A stretch of DNA of 64,000 nt from Chamaea fasciata (taxonomy: Eukaryota > Chordata > Aves > Passeriformes > Sylviidae). The stretch covers positions 16,900,890-16,964,889 of the forward strand of contig JARCOQ010000006.1 of assembly GCA_029207755.1 (NCBI GenBank), written 5' to 3'. Made by a program: the position numbers and the translations under genes. The notes under the pieces were generated by a model. That model was not told the origin of the DNA. It ran no database searches and saw only the letters and a program-made list of their open reading frames with translations. Below are positions 1 through 10,690 of this stretch, piece by piece; positions within the stretch are counted from its first letter, which is position 1, and every line of letters begins with the position of its first letter.

Positions 1-1896
1 TATGCTTATTTTCAGTTCATGTATTCTGAAGAAACAGTAATGACAAACTTAGTTGATAAAATTATGGCATCTATATTATTTGGAATAGAACTTCAAATAC
101 AGAATTAATGACAAGTTAGAGTTCAATACTGTAGGAATCTAATAACAATCAATATATGTTGTAGGTTCAAAATGTTCAATAGTAGCAGCAACCCTTGGTA
201 ACAGGACCCCTTAGAATACATGCTGTAGCTTGAAAAAAGAGGTTTACAATATAAAATAATTTTCAATTTTTTGAAGCATTTCAGAGAAGTGAGCCCCCTA
301 GGTCCAAGCATACGCATACTTGAAACATGCTCCAGATTTCAGTTAAAAATACAAAGACACAAATTTGCACTTACAAAACAGAAAATAAAGGTACTATCTT
401 AGTTAATGTTTTAAAAAAAAATTAATTGATCCAATTTTGACAGCTTTTTGCACTGAAAAGTTCAGGAGTTTAATTTCAGACAGTTTTTCATTTGTTTGAT
501 TTTAAACTACTTCAAAAGTCAGTATTTCAATTTTGGAAATGAAAGAAGTATTAGAGTGAATTGCATTTTCTTCCATGACAAGCTGTCATCATGAAGAGAC
601 AGGAGGCAAGTGAAGAGTTCACACGAGTCAATAACCAAACCAATTCAGAGACACATAAAAATCCATAGTGGAATTTAAACGAGCCGGGTAATACATATAA
701 AATATAAATGTTACAAGCTAATTAGGTCTGAAAACACAGCAAAACACATAAAGACCATCACACCATACCAGGAAAGAGAACAGTGGTGATGTGACAACCG
801 GGGTCACTGTGTTGTTGCCCATAAACAGGTGACTGCCAGTGTAATGGGACATGGCTTTCACCAGACACAAAGCAGCATTAAGTTTTATCAGTTCTATTGT
901 TTCTGTTTGGCTATATCAGAGCCAGTCACACAGCTGAAGTGCTGTTAGCAGGTAGTACAGTGCCCACATATTTCCAAGCCAACTTCTATTTTCCAGATCG
1001 GCCATTAACTTTATATCCAAACAATGTATTGAATTGGCCATCATCTATCTCTAATGTTCTTAGAGAATTCAAATATTAAACAAATTGAGAAAATATTTTT
1101 TGTTAATACAGGCTCACATTTAAGATAGCCCTTGCAGACTGTTAAGTATGAACATATGGTTATGCCAGTTTGGAAGAGAGGGACATTCATGAAACTAAAA
1201 GTTACAATACACACTATTACTGCAGGCAGTAAATGTACATACATCTATCATCCTATCTGGGCGAATGAGATTGCCATGGTTTCTCATTTTTATTCCTAGC
1301 TTGCATCTTTCCCTTAACTGCCACAAAATAAAACTATGAAGCAGGTCCAAAAACACTGGCGTTTTAAAACCACCATTTGAACGATCAGCTACACTGACAC
1401 TGCTGCTAGTAGGATGCATCTGTCTTCCCTAGCTAGCCCTGTTGAGATGTTACAGACTCTTTTTTTTTCTCAAATCACTAGAGTTTCTAATCCCTTTCCA
1501 GGATATTTAACAATACGGGAAAAAGAATGTATACACACATAGATTTTTTAATGTATGGACCTATGTTCCTAGTTCCTATGGACTAGTTCATAGAATTTAT
1601 CCTAAGTCTACTCCATATGTGAAACCTAACAAACCCAAGATATTAAACATGTGCAGTGGTTCTTATCAGTAACCTGTAAAAACACTGTCTGAAAAACTAT
1701 TTCAGTTGACTTCATATTCAGTTTATAACTCCTTTTAAACTATCTGCTTTAAACTTCTGGCAATTGCAGGAAGGTGCTCAGGCAAGATCACATAGTTGAG
1801 AACAAAAAGAGGGAGGATTACACCTGCTGAACTGTGTTTCTCTGCCACTGAAGCAGTGAAAACATCCTAACCCCAGAGAAGTTTTGGGGCTGGGTG
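1..1896. other. AT-rich intronic sequence, nothing recognised
   Basis: If the exon at 8741-8828 is KCNIP4, this lies in the intron downstream of it on the minus strand. I see no open frame with splice sites, no recognisable repeat and no RNA gene. A short imperfect palindrome near 1580-1600 is the only local structure. Confidence 0.5.
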
Positions 1897-2311
1897 TTTT
1901 GTTTGTTTTTAAATATCAAGATTAATGAAATTGGTGTAATGTAGCATTTATCTTCAAACAGACTTCATATTTTTCTTAGGTAAAAAAAAACCCAAACCAA
2001 TCAGTAAATGCAGGTTATACTTTTTGATGGCGTGTTCTTTGATAAAACAGATTACCAAAGCTAATCTTTAGTCCTTCATTTTGTTGGGTTTTTTTGCACA
2101 GAAATGTTTTCTGGCCTGCTGCCAGGAGGAATATATCATCTGAGCACAGGTGTGGGAGGCCTCCAACTGAACTCTGACTGTTCTAGTTCATGTGCCTGCC
2201 ACTGCTGAAGTCCAAGACTGCTCAGGACAGTAGCTTATTCGGAATTCTTTCAAGGGCTGCTCCTTGGTAAGTCCAGGAGGAATCACCTTTATTGAGTGCA
2301 GGTTAGCAATT
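1897..2311 (-). repeat. Left arm of a ~415 bp inverted repeat (unnamed interspersed repeat)
   Basis: This segment matches the reverse complement of 4957-5375 almost from end to end, at roughly 80-85 percent identity by eye with a few short indels. Shared landmarks include GATGAAATTGGTGTAA-like, CTTTGATAAAACAGATTACC and CAGAAATGTTTTCTGGCC. The orientation given is relative to the right arm read as plus. Homology stops where an old CR1/L3-like fragment begins at about 2312. I cannot name the family. It may be an LTR, because the other copy carries an AATAAA near one end, but neither copy has clean TG...CA termini. Both copies appear non-coding. Confidence 0.8.
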
Positions 2312-2790
2312 CAAAAACATAGGAACTACTGCATTGGTTCAGACAAACCAATTAAGGAACTGGTTCAGACAAAGGATCCATCTAGCTCAATATCCTGTCT
2401 TCATCAACAGCTATTAGTGTATGCCCAGTGAAAAGGAGAACCAGAAAAGGCACTTTGAACATTTTCCCCTAACACTTTAATAGCCATGGACTATTTTCAC
2501 ATCAGGGAAGTTCTTACGTCTTTAATCTAGACAGTCTCTCCCAACAGGTTTGTTTTCCAAGTCCTTCCTCAGCTGGTCCCTCTGGACTCATGCAGAACTT
2601 TTGGCACTAGAACAACAGCCTTTAGTAAAACACCCTTTAGTAAGGAGTTTCACAGGTTTATCATCCCCAGGGTTTCATTTGTGGCCAGTAGTAAGCTCCC
2701 TGCCTATCCATTCAGACATGAAGCTCATTTTGCCCAGCATGTACCACTTCATTTTAGCCTACATTGAATTTTATCTGTCATTTTAGTGTC
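2312..2790 (-). repeat. Old CR1/L3-clade LINE 3' fragment
   Basis: The segment begins with CATAGGAACTACTGC and continues with GGATCCATCTAGCTCAATATC and, later, AATAGCCATGGACT and AAGGAGTTTCACAGGTTTAT. These resemble the reverse complement of the 3' part of ancient amniote CR1/L3 LINEs as I remember them. The terminal CATAGGAAC reads GTTCCTATG on the minus strand, like the octamer tail of CR1, so the 3' end is at the left. It is heavily diverged and has no intact reading frame. The family name is from memory and would need a library search. Confidence 0.55.
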
Positions 2791-2834
2791 TTTGAGAATC
2801 ATTGCACAATGTGTGTTTGCAGTAGAAAGTCCTT

Positions 2835-2880
2835 ATAAAAGGAACAAAAGGAACAAAAAGGAACAAAAAGGAACAAAAAC
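2835..2880. repeat. Short tandem repeat, A-rich GGAAC unit
   Basis: Four copies of a 9-10 bp unit, A4-5 followed by GGAAC, lie head to tail with only the A-run length changing. It is a small microsatellite-like array with no coding meaning. Confidence 0.85.
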
Positions 2881-4956
2881 ATGTGCATTCCAAGATTGTG
2901 TTTATTTCAGTTTGCACCCAAATTTCTAATCTAAATATATCCTGCTCCTTGCTGTTTTTACTCTCCAAGTTCCAAGTTACTCTGTGTAATGGTTAAATGA
3001 AAAGTAAACCCACAGTAAAGAACTGTATTATATTGCACAAGGCTGAGACAGTCCTAATGCTGCCATTTCCCAACATTTTGTCTGCACGAATTGGTGAATT
3101 TAAAAAGTTCATTTAAAAGTATTTTTAAACATATTATCAAGTGCTGTGTCCTACAGCTGAATTTTAAATACTCTCTTTATAACTGACACCAGTAATCTGG
3201 ACTCTTACAAGAACAGTACAGAACATAGGACTTCCAAAGGGAAAACCATTAATGATAACTACAGGATGCTTTCCAATTTGTCATTTGCAAAAGAAGATGA
3301 ACTGTATCTTTCATTATAAATAAGATTCAGACTTGGAATGAGAGAGTGAAACCTCAATTTTTTCAACAGAAATGGCATGCAGCATGGTCACTTTGTCCTT
3401 TTCCAATTAACACACCATAAGAAGCCTTAAGACTTCAATGAAGGCTCTTTCGGAATGATCTGGAAAAAATCTTCTTTAGATAGGTTATATGACAGAGTTA
3501 ATGCCTAAAAAACATGGGGCATTTGAGTAAAATATTTAAAAATATTCAGGAGAATATGTTTAAAGATTAGGGTATTGCCTTTAGATGGCCCACTTCAACA
3601 TACTACTGCTTCATGCATCTGTGAAGTTCACTCTATCTCAAATATGCAGGATTATAAAACTTGAAGCTCAAACGTTTTGCACAACACTGAGTTGCAAATC
3701 AGGAAGAGCAAAGGCAGTCTATGCAGACCCATTTCTGAAGAGAGAAAAATGTATAATTTTTGAGTGCTTAAATGTAATTTATTTTAACACGTTTTGTAAC
3801 AAATTATACTACTTGAAAAAATCTGAGCAATTTTCCACAAAATTGCTGAAAGTTCACAGCAAATCTGCGGCATGTGAGAGGCATATAGGTAGGATTGATT
3901 TTTTGAGGGAACAAAACAAACATTTTTAATTTTTTTCAATTTGAAGCAGAATGCATCACAAGTACATTAAGTTAAGGCATTCTCAGCTTTTCCCAGCATA
4001 TATTTCACGTTGCCTGCTACTAAGCTCAGTACATCTTGGCACTGTCTGTACTACAGCCTATTCTAAACAAAACGCCTATTGGAATGATTATATATATAGG
4101 GGTAGCATAATGGAAAAGTGTTTTCAATGCAAGTACTCAACAATGCAATAAACAAAAAATCCTAGAAACATAACAGGAAGACTCAGGCAAAATTCAACTA
4201 ATATACTTAACAAGAGTTAACAACAACCAAAAAACAGTTTGGGGGAGTTTTTGGTTGGTTGGTGGTTTTTCAAGTATTTTTCTCTCAATGTCTGATATTA
4301 TATACTCACGCACCTCTGTTAGCTACTACATGAAACCTACTCAAAATCCCACGGTGCTGACATTTGGTATCCACCACACCCTTCCACTGAAGGGATTTCC
4401 CTCAGAGGTAGATGAATACCAAGACAGAACCTGGAAAAGTTGCCAATCCTAGTCAAGGAACTGAGCAAGCATAAAGTACAATGCAGAATTTCACCTGGAA
4501 AATGCAGAATTAAATCTGGATCAGTTTCTTTTAAATTAATGAGACTTCTTTCCCTAAACGGGATATGGCAAATATTTCACTCTTGCACACTGGAACTTGT
4601 GAAATTATCTACAGAGAGAACATTGCATCTCTCTATAGGAAAACTTTTCCAAACCCCAGAGGCTCAAACTACCTCACAGGCAACAACCAAGAGATGCCGA
4701 ACTTAGAAACACATTAAACCATTTTCCCCATGAACGCTGACATTTTAGGATTTCTATGACATCTTCAAGATAAAAGGTCCTTTTAAAATAATTTTATGTT
4801 ATATCCTGTTTGCATAAAAAGGGGAACAGTCTTTTTATCTGCCATCTGCTCTCTATTTGTCTCATATTTTTTAGGATTATTTTTATCTTTTGGATTATTT
4901 TTGTCTTTTAATTTATTCCACTTCTCATATTTTTAACCATAGAAGTTAAGGGAATA
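2881..4956. other. Spacer between the inverted repeat arms, nothing recognised
   Basis: AT-rich intronic DNA. A 114-codon open frame at 3585-3929 has no recognisable domain and ordinary AT-rich composition, so I treat it as chance. No splice-flanked exon, RNA gene or named repeat is visible. Confidence 0.5.
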
Positions 4957-5375
4957 TGGTTACCTGCATTCAAAAAAAGGTGATTCCTCCTGGCTTTACC
5001 AAAGAGCAGCCCTCGAAAGAATTCAGAATAACCTACTGTCCTAAACAATCTCAGACCTTTGGCAGTGACGGGCACATGAACTAGTACAGTCAGAGGAGTA
5101 CAGTTGTGAGGAAGCTCCCACAGCTTCAGAGCTATGCTCAGATAATATATTCCTCTTGGCAGTAGGCCAGAAAACATTTCTGTGCAGAAAAAAACCAGCT
5201 AAAATGAAGGACTAGAGATTACCTTTGGTAATCTGTTTTATCAAAGAACATGCCATCAAAAAGTACAACCTTCATTCACTTATTGGTCTGCCTTTTTACC
5301 TAAGAGAAATATGAAGCCTTTAATAAATGGTACCTTACACCAATTTCATCAACCTTGAGATTGAAAAAGAAACAA
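4957..5375 (+). repeat. Right arm of the ~415 bp inverted repeat
   Basis: This is the second copy of the repeat at 1897-2311, in opposite orientation, about 2.65 kb away. Read on the plus strand it starts near TGGTTACCTGCATTC and has a polyadenylation-like AATAAA at about 5321, near its far end. That would suit a decayed LTR, but no target-site duplication or paired termini are clear. It carries about 14 bases in its middle that the left copy lacks. The 89-codon open frame on the minus strand inside it (4908-5177) shows no domain I recognise and is interrupted in the other copy. Confidence 0.8.
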
Positions 5376-8300
5376 ACAGAACCCCCAGAAAATCCAAAGT
5401 CAAAAAAACCCACGTCAATCCATAATCTAATCAACTAAAGTGTAGAAAAGTGAGATTACTCCAGTTTGTTGGAGGGAGCAGAATTTCACAGCCAGGGTTG
5501 TTCTCCACTTCACTCTCTGTATAAATACATGCTAACTGGGAATCTCAACCTGTCCCGTAAAACCTGGCCTCCTATATGACACTTAATAGGTTATATCAGA
5601 CATTTAATAAAAACATGCCTGAAAGGGATGTAATTGTGAAAATCTACCACTGAAATCAAGAGCGGTTTTGGTTCTATCATCTCTTTAATCTTCCATCAGT
5701 TGTGACAGTTAAGAAAAATTTCATAGCCATTGCTCTGAAATCACTTTTCCTCCATTTCAAAATAACCTGTGACCTACTTCTTGACCTCATAATGATTTAT
5801 TTTGTTATTTATAATATGCAAATCCACGTTGCATCCAAAAACTAAAACATTCTCAAGAGCAGTGCCAAGATTTTATGACAGTGATTCAAAGACCAGGTGC
5901 TTACAAGTCAAGAAGCAGGAGGCAATGAAGTTGGAATTGGTATATTTGGTTTGCCATCTTCAATGAGGGAATATGTTTCACTTGTTGGGAACACATCAAC
6001 TTACTATATAACAATCTATAAAGGAAATCATGGGAAATTAAAAATTTTGTTTAAAAGACCATTTCTTTTCACTACATTTTGCTATCAATCATAGTGACTT
6101 GCTGTAAAAAAAAAACCTGAGAGAGATCTGGATGTATTCATGCAGAGACTGCCACTTAAAATCCATTGTAAAGATTTATACAGCATTTACCTTCAAGCAA
6201 GGGGGTAGTTTCATTAATATTGGTTCCAGCTGAGCGGACTGTGAAGCACAAGTCCATGCTTATGTATTATTACAGACAGCTATATGAGATCATTTTAATT
6301 TTAAACATTTAGATTTACCACAGAACAGGTCTGTAGTGCTATAAATGGTAATGAAACACAAGCTATAAAACCAGTAATCAACAGTGACTCCTTAGCCAGG
6401 CCCATAGCCAGTAAACCCAGTCTCCCTCCTCTATCACTTTGTTTTGTTTTCTGATCAATGCAATCACACCAGCTGCAGCAGGGCTTGTACCAATGTATAG
6501 ATCAAGTATATGTCCAAGATGCCTACCCATACAGGAAGAAGGGACAGATTAGACTCAGTGTAAGTACTTTCAAGAATGTGTAGTTCCAAACTATTAGGTA
6601 TAATTTAAATATTAAGGAACACCTGAAAAAGACACTAGAAGCCGAATCATATTAACAAGGAAATTAAATTATGTTCATCATTGTGCTTATTAGTAAATAT
6701 TTACACTTGGAAATTAATTGGTCACTTGGGTGAGGAGATTGCCTGTGTCTAAGAAGTTAAGTAAGCACACTCTTTTGTTTCTGATACTTATCCTAAATTT
6801 TTGAATGCTCAAGATAGAAACAGCAGTATCTTTAATGTACAAAGTATAACTTTCTAACACTTTCAACTAGACTTTCTCCTTAATCTTCATCAATTATCAA
6901 CTAATTATCAACAGAATTAATTATGCATTAGATTTTTCAGGATGAACAGTAACTGGTTTGCAACAGTTGAGGTTACTGAGTAGGACTATGCAAGAGCTTA
7001 CCAGAGGAGCTCTACCTCCCTTGGCATTTCAGGTATCATCACATTATCATGATCTCATTTGCCACATCATTTGAACATGATGAAGTCTATTAACTTAATA
7101 AGAGTAGTAAAGACACCATTATCTGTAATAAAAACAAACTGAAAATCTCCTCAGAAATATCTCAGGTCTTCCTAAAAGCGGGCACTTTTTCCTTGCTTGC
7201 CTTTAAGAAAACATGTCTGAGGCCACTCCACTTGGCTTTCTATCACTGAATACATGCTGCTTAATTGCAAAAAGAAGGAACTTCTTTTAGCGATAGTATA
7301 TCAATCAGTATCCACAGCAGGTCCTGAAAACGGTTTTGAATTGTGAGCTCAGAAAGGCTGCAGCACAAATGTCAGTCTGAAAAACAGAGTGGTGTGTGCA
7401 TCATTCGCTAGATAGGAAAGGAAAAGCTTGGATGACTCTGTGAAAAGAGTATTGCAATGAATTTCTAACACCTCTTTCTTCTTGCATCATATATTATTTA
7501 ATTTCCATAGCAACCCACGGGAGCAAGAAGCCAGTGTTTTCAGAAAAATTTGAATTAATGCAGTTCACAACAGAGAAACTACGATAGACTCGGAATGATA
7601 GAGAAAATAAAAGCACGGAAATTCTGTGACCAGATATTCCAAGTTATTAAAAAGCTGTGTCAGATTTCCGTAAGTTACAAGCATCCTATAAAGTATTGCA
7701 TTGTAAGTGTTTGTGCTATGACTTTTATGGCACTGTAACCCCAAATATGATTAATTGCATGCATCAATTCTTCCAATTATTACTGAAGTCAACTTTGCTC
7801 CCAAATCTTTTCATCAGTGTGAAAACAAAAAACACAAATAGCCAACACACCCCCACCAAACAACGAAAAATAACCAGCTGACACTTTCAGATGACTTTAA
7901 ATAAACGGCTTTTAATTCTACACAATCATGTTAGCATAATTGATACTATCTGCTGATGCTGGACTTGCAGCACTGCAAGGGAAAAAAAAGTAACTGAAGT
8001 CTAGAAAGAAGCTCAATTGTATTTTATAAATACAGAATGACATAATGTAAGTTATCATATTTGTCAGCTGCTGAGAACAGCCAGAAAATGCTGAATTGTG
8101 AGAAAAGTATATTTTCCAAAGTGATAAGAAAACTACAGCATCTGCTCAGTCTAGCTTAGAAACCTTCCCTGGTGCTGCACACTTTGTCCAAGGTTACAAG
8201 AAAAAAATTACCTAAGGAGAGCTGACAATCGCTATGTTTCAAATTCCTTAAGGGCAAAGCACAAGTGTTATTTTAAATTTCCTACAAGATACTATAACAT

Positions 8301-8740
8301 CACATTGACAGTTCGCAGCTGATTTACATCTTTAGATAAACAAAACCAAGCCTCCAAGAAAAAGAATGTAGTGTGCTTATCAAAGAATATCAGTCCAAGA
8401 AACAGTGAAAATGAAAAACATAAGACTCATTCTTTATGACCACTGTGTGTTCTCTGCAGCACCTTTAACACACACAGGTGGAAGCACGTACACTCACATC
8501 CCAAATTTGGGTTCGTGTGTGTAAAGGCTTAGAGAAGTCAGACTGTCTAAACATTGTAACATCAGACTACGCTCTGTTTTCATTATGCTCAGCCACAAAG
8601 TAGTTCACAGGTCTTCCTTTATTATTATTTATAAGATGAAAGGAATGATAATATAAAACAATGACAACCCTGTATTATCCTTAGGCAATTCTCTTGCTAT
8701 CATGCTGAACAGCTCGACTACAGAGAAAAACAGTCATTAC
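5376..8740. other. KCNIP4 intron 1 (minus strand), nothing else recognised
   Basis: The sequence runs from the splice donor at 8740 into the intron of the minus-strand transcript. It is AT-rich. I found no second exon, no EF-hand coding sequence and no named repeat. Confidence 0.5.
8739..8740 (-). other. KCNIP4: Splice donor of the KCNIP4 first exon
   Basis: On the minus strand the exon ends CACACAG and the intron begins GTAATGACTG. This is a reasonable donor and leaves the reading frame in phase 1, as expected for joining to the common KCNIP4 exon. Confidence 0.75.
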
Positions 8741-8828
8741 CTGTGTGAAGAGAACCTGTGATTAGCCTGAGAAGGTACTGGGCAAATTTCATTATTTCCC
8801 GCTTACACCGCTTCCTACAGCCACTCAT
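8741..8828 (-). CDS. KCNIP4: KCNIP4 (KChIP4) alternative first coding exon
   Basis: The frame opens at ATG 8828 with A at position -3, and gives 29 codons plus one base before the donor CAG|GTAATG at 8741/8740. The peptide begins MSGCRKRCKREIMKF and continues AQYLLRLITGSLHT. I recognise it as an alternative N-terminus of KChIP4, similar to the MSGC-type N-terminus of one KCNIP1 isoform. The spare G in phase 1 suits joining to the common exon that starts SVEDELE. KChIPs are EF-hand proteins that bind the Kv4 N-terminus in neurons and alter channel traffic and inactivation; the first exon decides the isoform's behaviour. Here Cys4 and Cys8 amid basic residues, then an amphipathic stretch, could support palmitoylation and membrane binding (inference). 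An in-frame ATG at 8927 would add 33 residues, but MSGC is the start I remember for the family. The rest of the gene lies off the left edge. Confidence 0.85.
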
Positions 8829-9620
8829 CTTAGGCAATGGGGTATTCCTCTGAGGAGAGCCCGAAGACTTTGCCAATAAAGGGAACAGTTTCTGCCAGCA
8901 AACTTCTGGGGCAGTTCCGAGCCTCACACGGCCTCACCGCCTCCTCACGGCCGAGCAAACCCCCGCCGATCTACCCCGGGTGGCTGCGCAAGGGAGCCCG
9001 CGGCGGCCGGCGGAGCGCGGCGAGGCGCTGCCACGGCACAGCGCGGTGCGGCACGGCTCCGCTGGGCAGGACACGGCACGGCACAGCACGGCACGGCTCG
9101 GCTGGGCTGCGCAGGACACGGCACGGCACGGCACGGCACGGCACGGCTGGGCAGGACACGGCACGGCACAACACGGCTGGGCTGGGCACGGCACGGCTCG
9201 GGCCGGGCACGGCGCGGTGCAGGCACTGTCGCGGCCACCGGCGCCCCCGGCGCGGCCGGACCCGCGGCAGGCGCTGGCCGCGGGCGGCTCCGCGGGCGCG
9301 CAGCCCGGCGGGCGGGGCGGAGGCGGTGCCGGTGCCCGCCCCACGCCGGCAGCACAGCACCGCCCCCGGGAGCCGCTCCGCTCTGCGCTCCTCCCGCGAG
9401 CAGCGCCCGGGCAGGCGGGAGGCGGCCGAGGCACGGCACCGCTGCGTTCCCGTGGCGCTGGGGGCGAGCCCGGCCGAGAGCAGAGCCCCGCCCGGGCCGG
9501 CCGCGCACGCCGAGGCCCAGGGACGGTCCTGCCCCTGCCCGGGCTGCGGGAGTGTAATCGAGGTGTGAGCTGGCGGGGCTCCCCTCCACCTGCACGTCGG
9601 CCTCGGGTCCCGTAGCCTGC
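8829..9620 (-). promoter_or_regulatory. KCNIP4: CpG-island promoter and 5' leader of the KCNIP4 short isoform
   Basis: CpG dinucleotides are dense from about 8915 to 9620 and sparse in the rest of the window. The island lies directly upstream of the minus-strand first exon, the normal place for a promoter. GC boxes are visible at 9310-9320 (GGGCGGGGCGG) and 9486-9493 (CCCCGCCC). I see no TATA box at a sensible distance, which is usual for CpG-island promoters. The start site cannot be fixed from sequence; it could lie on either side of the pentamer array at 9031-9216. The long open frames found here on both strands are by-products of high GC and a 5-bp period, so I do not call them genes. The island could also drive a divergent plus-strand transcript. 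Confidence 0.75.
9031..9216. repeat. GC-rich pentamer array (CACGG/CCGTG) with a longer compound unit
   Basis: The pentamer CACGG repeats many times, up to five perfect copies in a row near 9118-9145. It is interspersed with CTGGGCAGGA spacers, giving a compound unit of roughly 30-45 bp that appears about four times. On the transcribed (minus) strand the unit reads CCGTG. Because 5 is not a multiple of 3, open frames through it rotate through short repeating peptides, which explains the overlapping open frames on both strands. Confidence 0.9.
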
Positions 9621-10374
9621 CTGAAGGTCATGGAAACGCCAGGGCACTGCACACCTGTGCAGCAGGAAAAAGGAAGCAGAAACCCTGCTGGTACCTCTGT
9701 GCGGGGAGCTGCTCCAGCTTTCCAGTTCCCTGACCTGCGGCAGCTGGGAAATAGGCTCTGGCACGGGCAGCATTGTGTGCTTAGAATGTCTCCAAGGAAG
9801 ACTCGTTAGGAAGCCACCTGTACTCCTTACGGTTCCCTTATAAATTCACTGTTTTCCAACTTGCTGAGAAGTGTTTCTTATTAATAAAAATTATCTGCTG
9901 TAGACAACATCCGCAACCACAGAACTCAAAGAATATGTTTTCATTTCCCTTGGAGTACTTTCCTCATGGAGAACAGCTCTATTGCATTAGAGGGTGATGC
10001 AATATGTAATGCCTAATCCAGTTAAAAAAAAAAAAAAAAAGACAACCCATTAAGGAAAGGCTTAACAGAAGAAAATCATCAACTGATCTAATTTTGATGA
10101 CAGCACTGACCATAAAACATTTTGGTGAATGCCTTTAAAAACTTACAATAAACACAAATGCACAACTTCAAGCTATTGTCTATATTATGCAGTAAGCAGA
10201 GATAAATACATTATAGACACAATACATCAAAGAATCATCAAAGTTCCAGCTAGATGACACAGTTTCTGTTTCTGCTATCTAAAGCACAAGCATGCTGTCT
10301 TATGCTTCCAGTGAAGCTACACAGATAATGGAAAGAACCAAAATAAAATAGCTCACAGAAGCCCCCAGGTTACT
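9621..10374. other. Upstream flank of the CpG island, nothing recognised
   Basis: GC content falls sharply after about 9650. A run of 17 A lies at about 10025-10041. No gene or named repeat is visible between the island and the decayed exon copy. Confidence 0.5.
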
Positions 10375-10383
10375 CCAACACAG

Positions 10384-10462
10384 GGATTAGTCTGAGAAGG
10401 ATATGCAAAAATTTCAGTATTTCATGTTTGCATTACTTCCTACAGCCACTCATCTTAAGTAG
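10384..10462 (-). pseudogene. KCNIP4: Decayed duplicate of the KCNIP4 first exon
   Basis: This segment aligns without gaps to the first exon 1625 bp away for about 75 bp. From its ATG at 10453 the minus strand reads MSGCRK, then stop (TAA in place of CGG), then CKHEILKF, and later LLRLI, so 16 of 23 codons still match after skipping the stop. Both CpG-containing arginine codons of the intact exon are lost here, consistent with CpG decay outside the island. The donor region is altered, with no CAG|GT at the matching place. Homology fades on both sides and does not clearly include the promoter. It is best read as a partial local duplication that is no longer coding. Use as a non-coding first exon cannot be excluded. 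Confidence 0.75.
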
Positions 10463-10534
10463 GAACTAATTTCTTGGCACAGTTTTTTTCTGAAAAGACA
10501 CAATACAGTTTGCCCAAAGAAAATCCCCCAGAGA

Positions 10535-10690
10535 TGACTCCCCCAAACCCAAAAACCTCCCACAAAAAAATAACAAACAAAGAAAAAACAAAAAAACCCC
10601 AAAAACAAAACAAAAACAAAACAAAAAAAAAAACCCACCACCAAACAAAACCCCCCAACCCAATACCTCCCCAACAAAACCCATCAAATT
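10535..10690. repeat. A/C-only low-complexity tract with G4 motif on the minus strand
   Basis: The plus strand is almost entirely A and C for about 150 bases, with very few G or T. Between 10651 and 10682 four C runs of three to six bases are separated by 2, 7 and 7 bases. The minus strand therefore fits the G3+N1-7 four-run quadruplex pattern. Open frames here on both strands reflect the bias, not genes. Confidence 0.85.

Noticed and set aside
1560..1605. Imperfect 18 bp palindrome and CCTATGTTCCTAGTTCCTAT repeats resembling a CR1/L3 tail
   Set aside because: Too short, with no LINE sequence alongside it.
6430..6560. A minus-strand frame of about 30 codons reading LLPVWVGILDIYLIYTLV before a stop
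   Set aside because: Hydrophobic but short, with no clear splice sites and no family recognised.
8829..8927. An in-frame upstream ATG at 8927 that would add 33 residues to the KCNIP4 exon
   Set aside because: The MSGC start is the one I remember for this isoform type, it has A at -3, and the extension has no recognisable features. Kept only as an alternative.
9025..9044. GCGCTG...CAGCGC palindrome that resembles part of a REST/RE1 site
   Set aside because: Only the left half fits the RE1 consensus. The palindrome is easily produced by the GC-rich repeat context.
8837..9773. Several long overlapping open frames (129-279 codons) on both strands of the CpG island
   Set aside because: They come from GC-rich DNA poor in stop codons and from the 5-bp repeat, giving rotating Arg/Ala/Pro/Cys-rich peptides on both strands. 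None has a domain.
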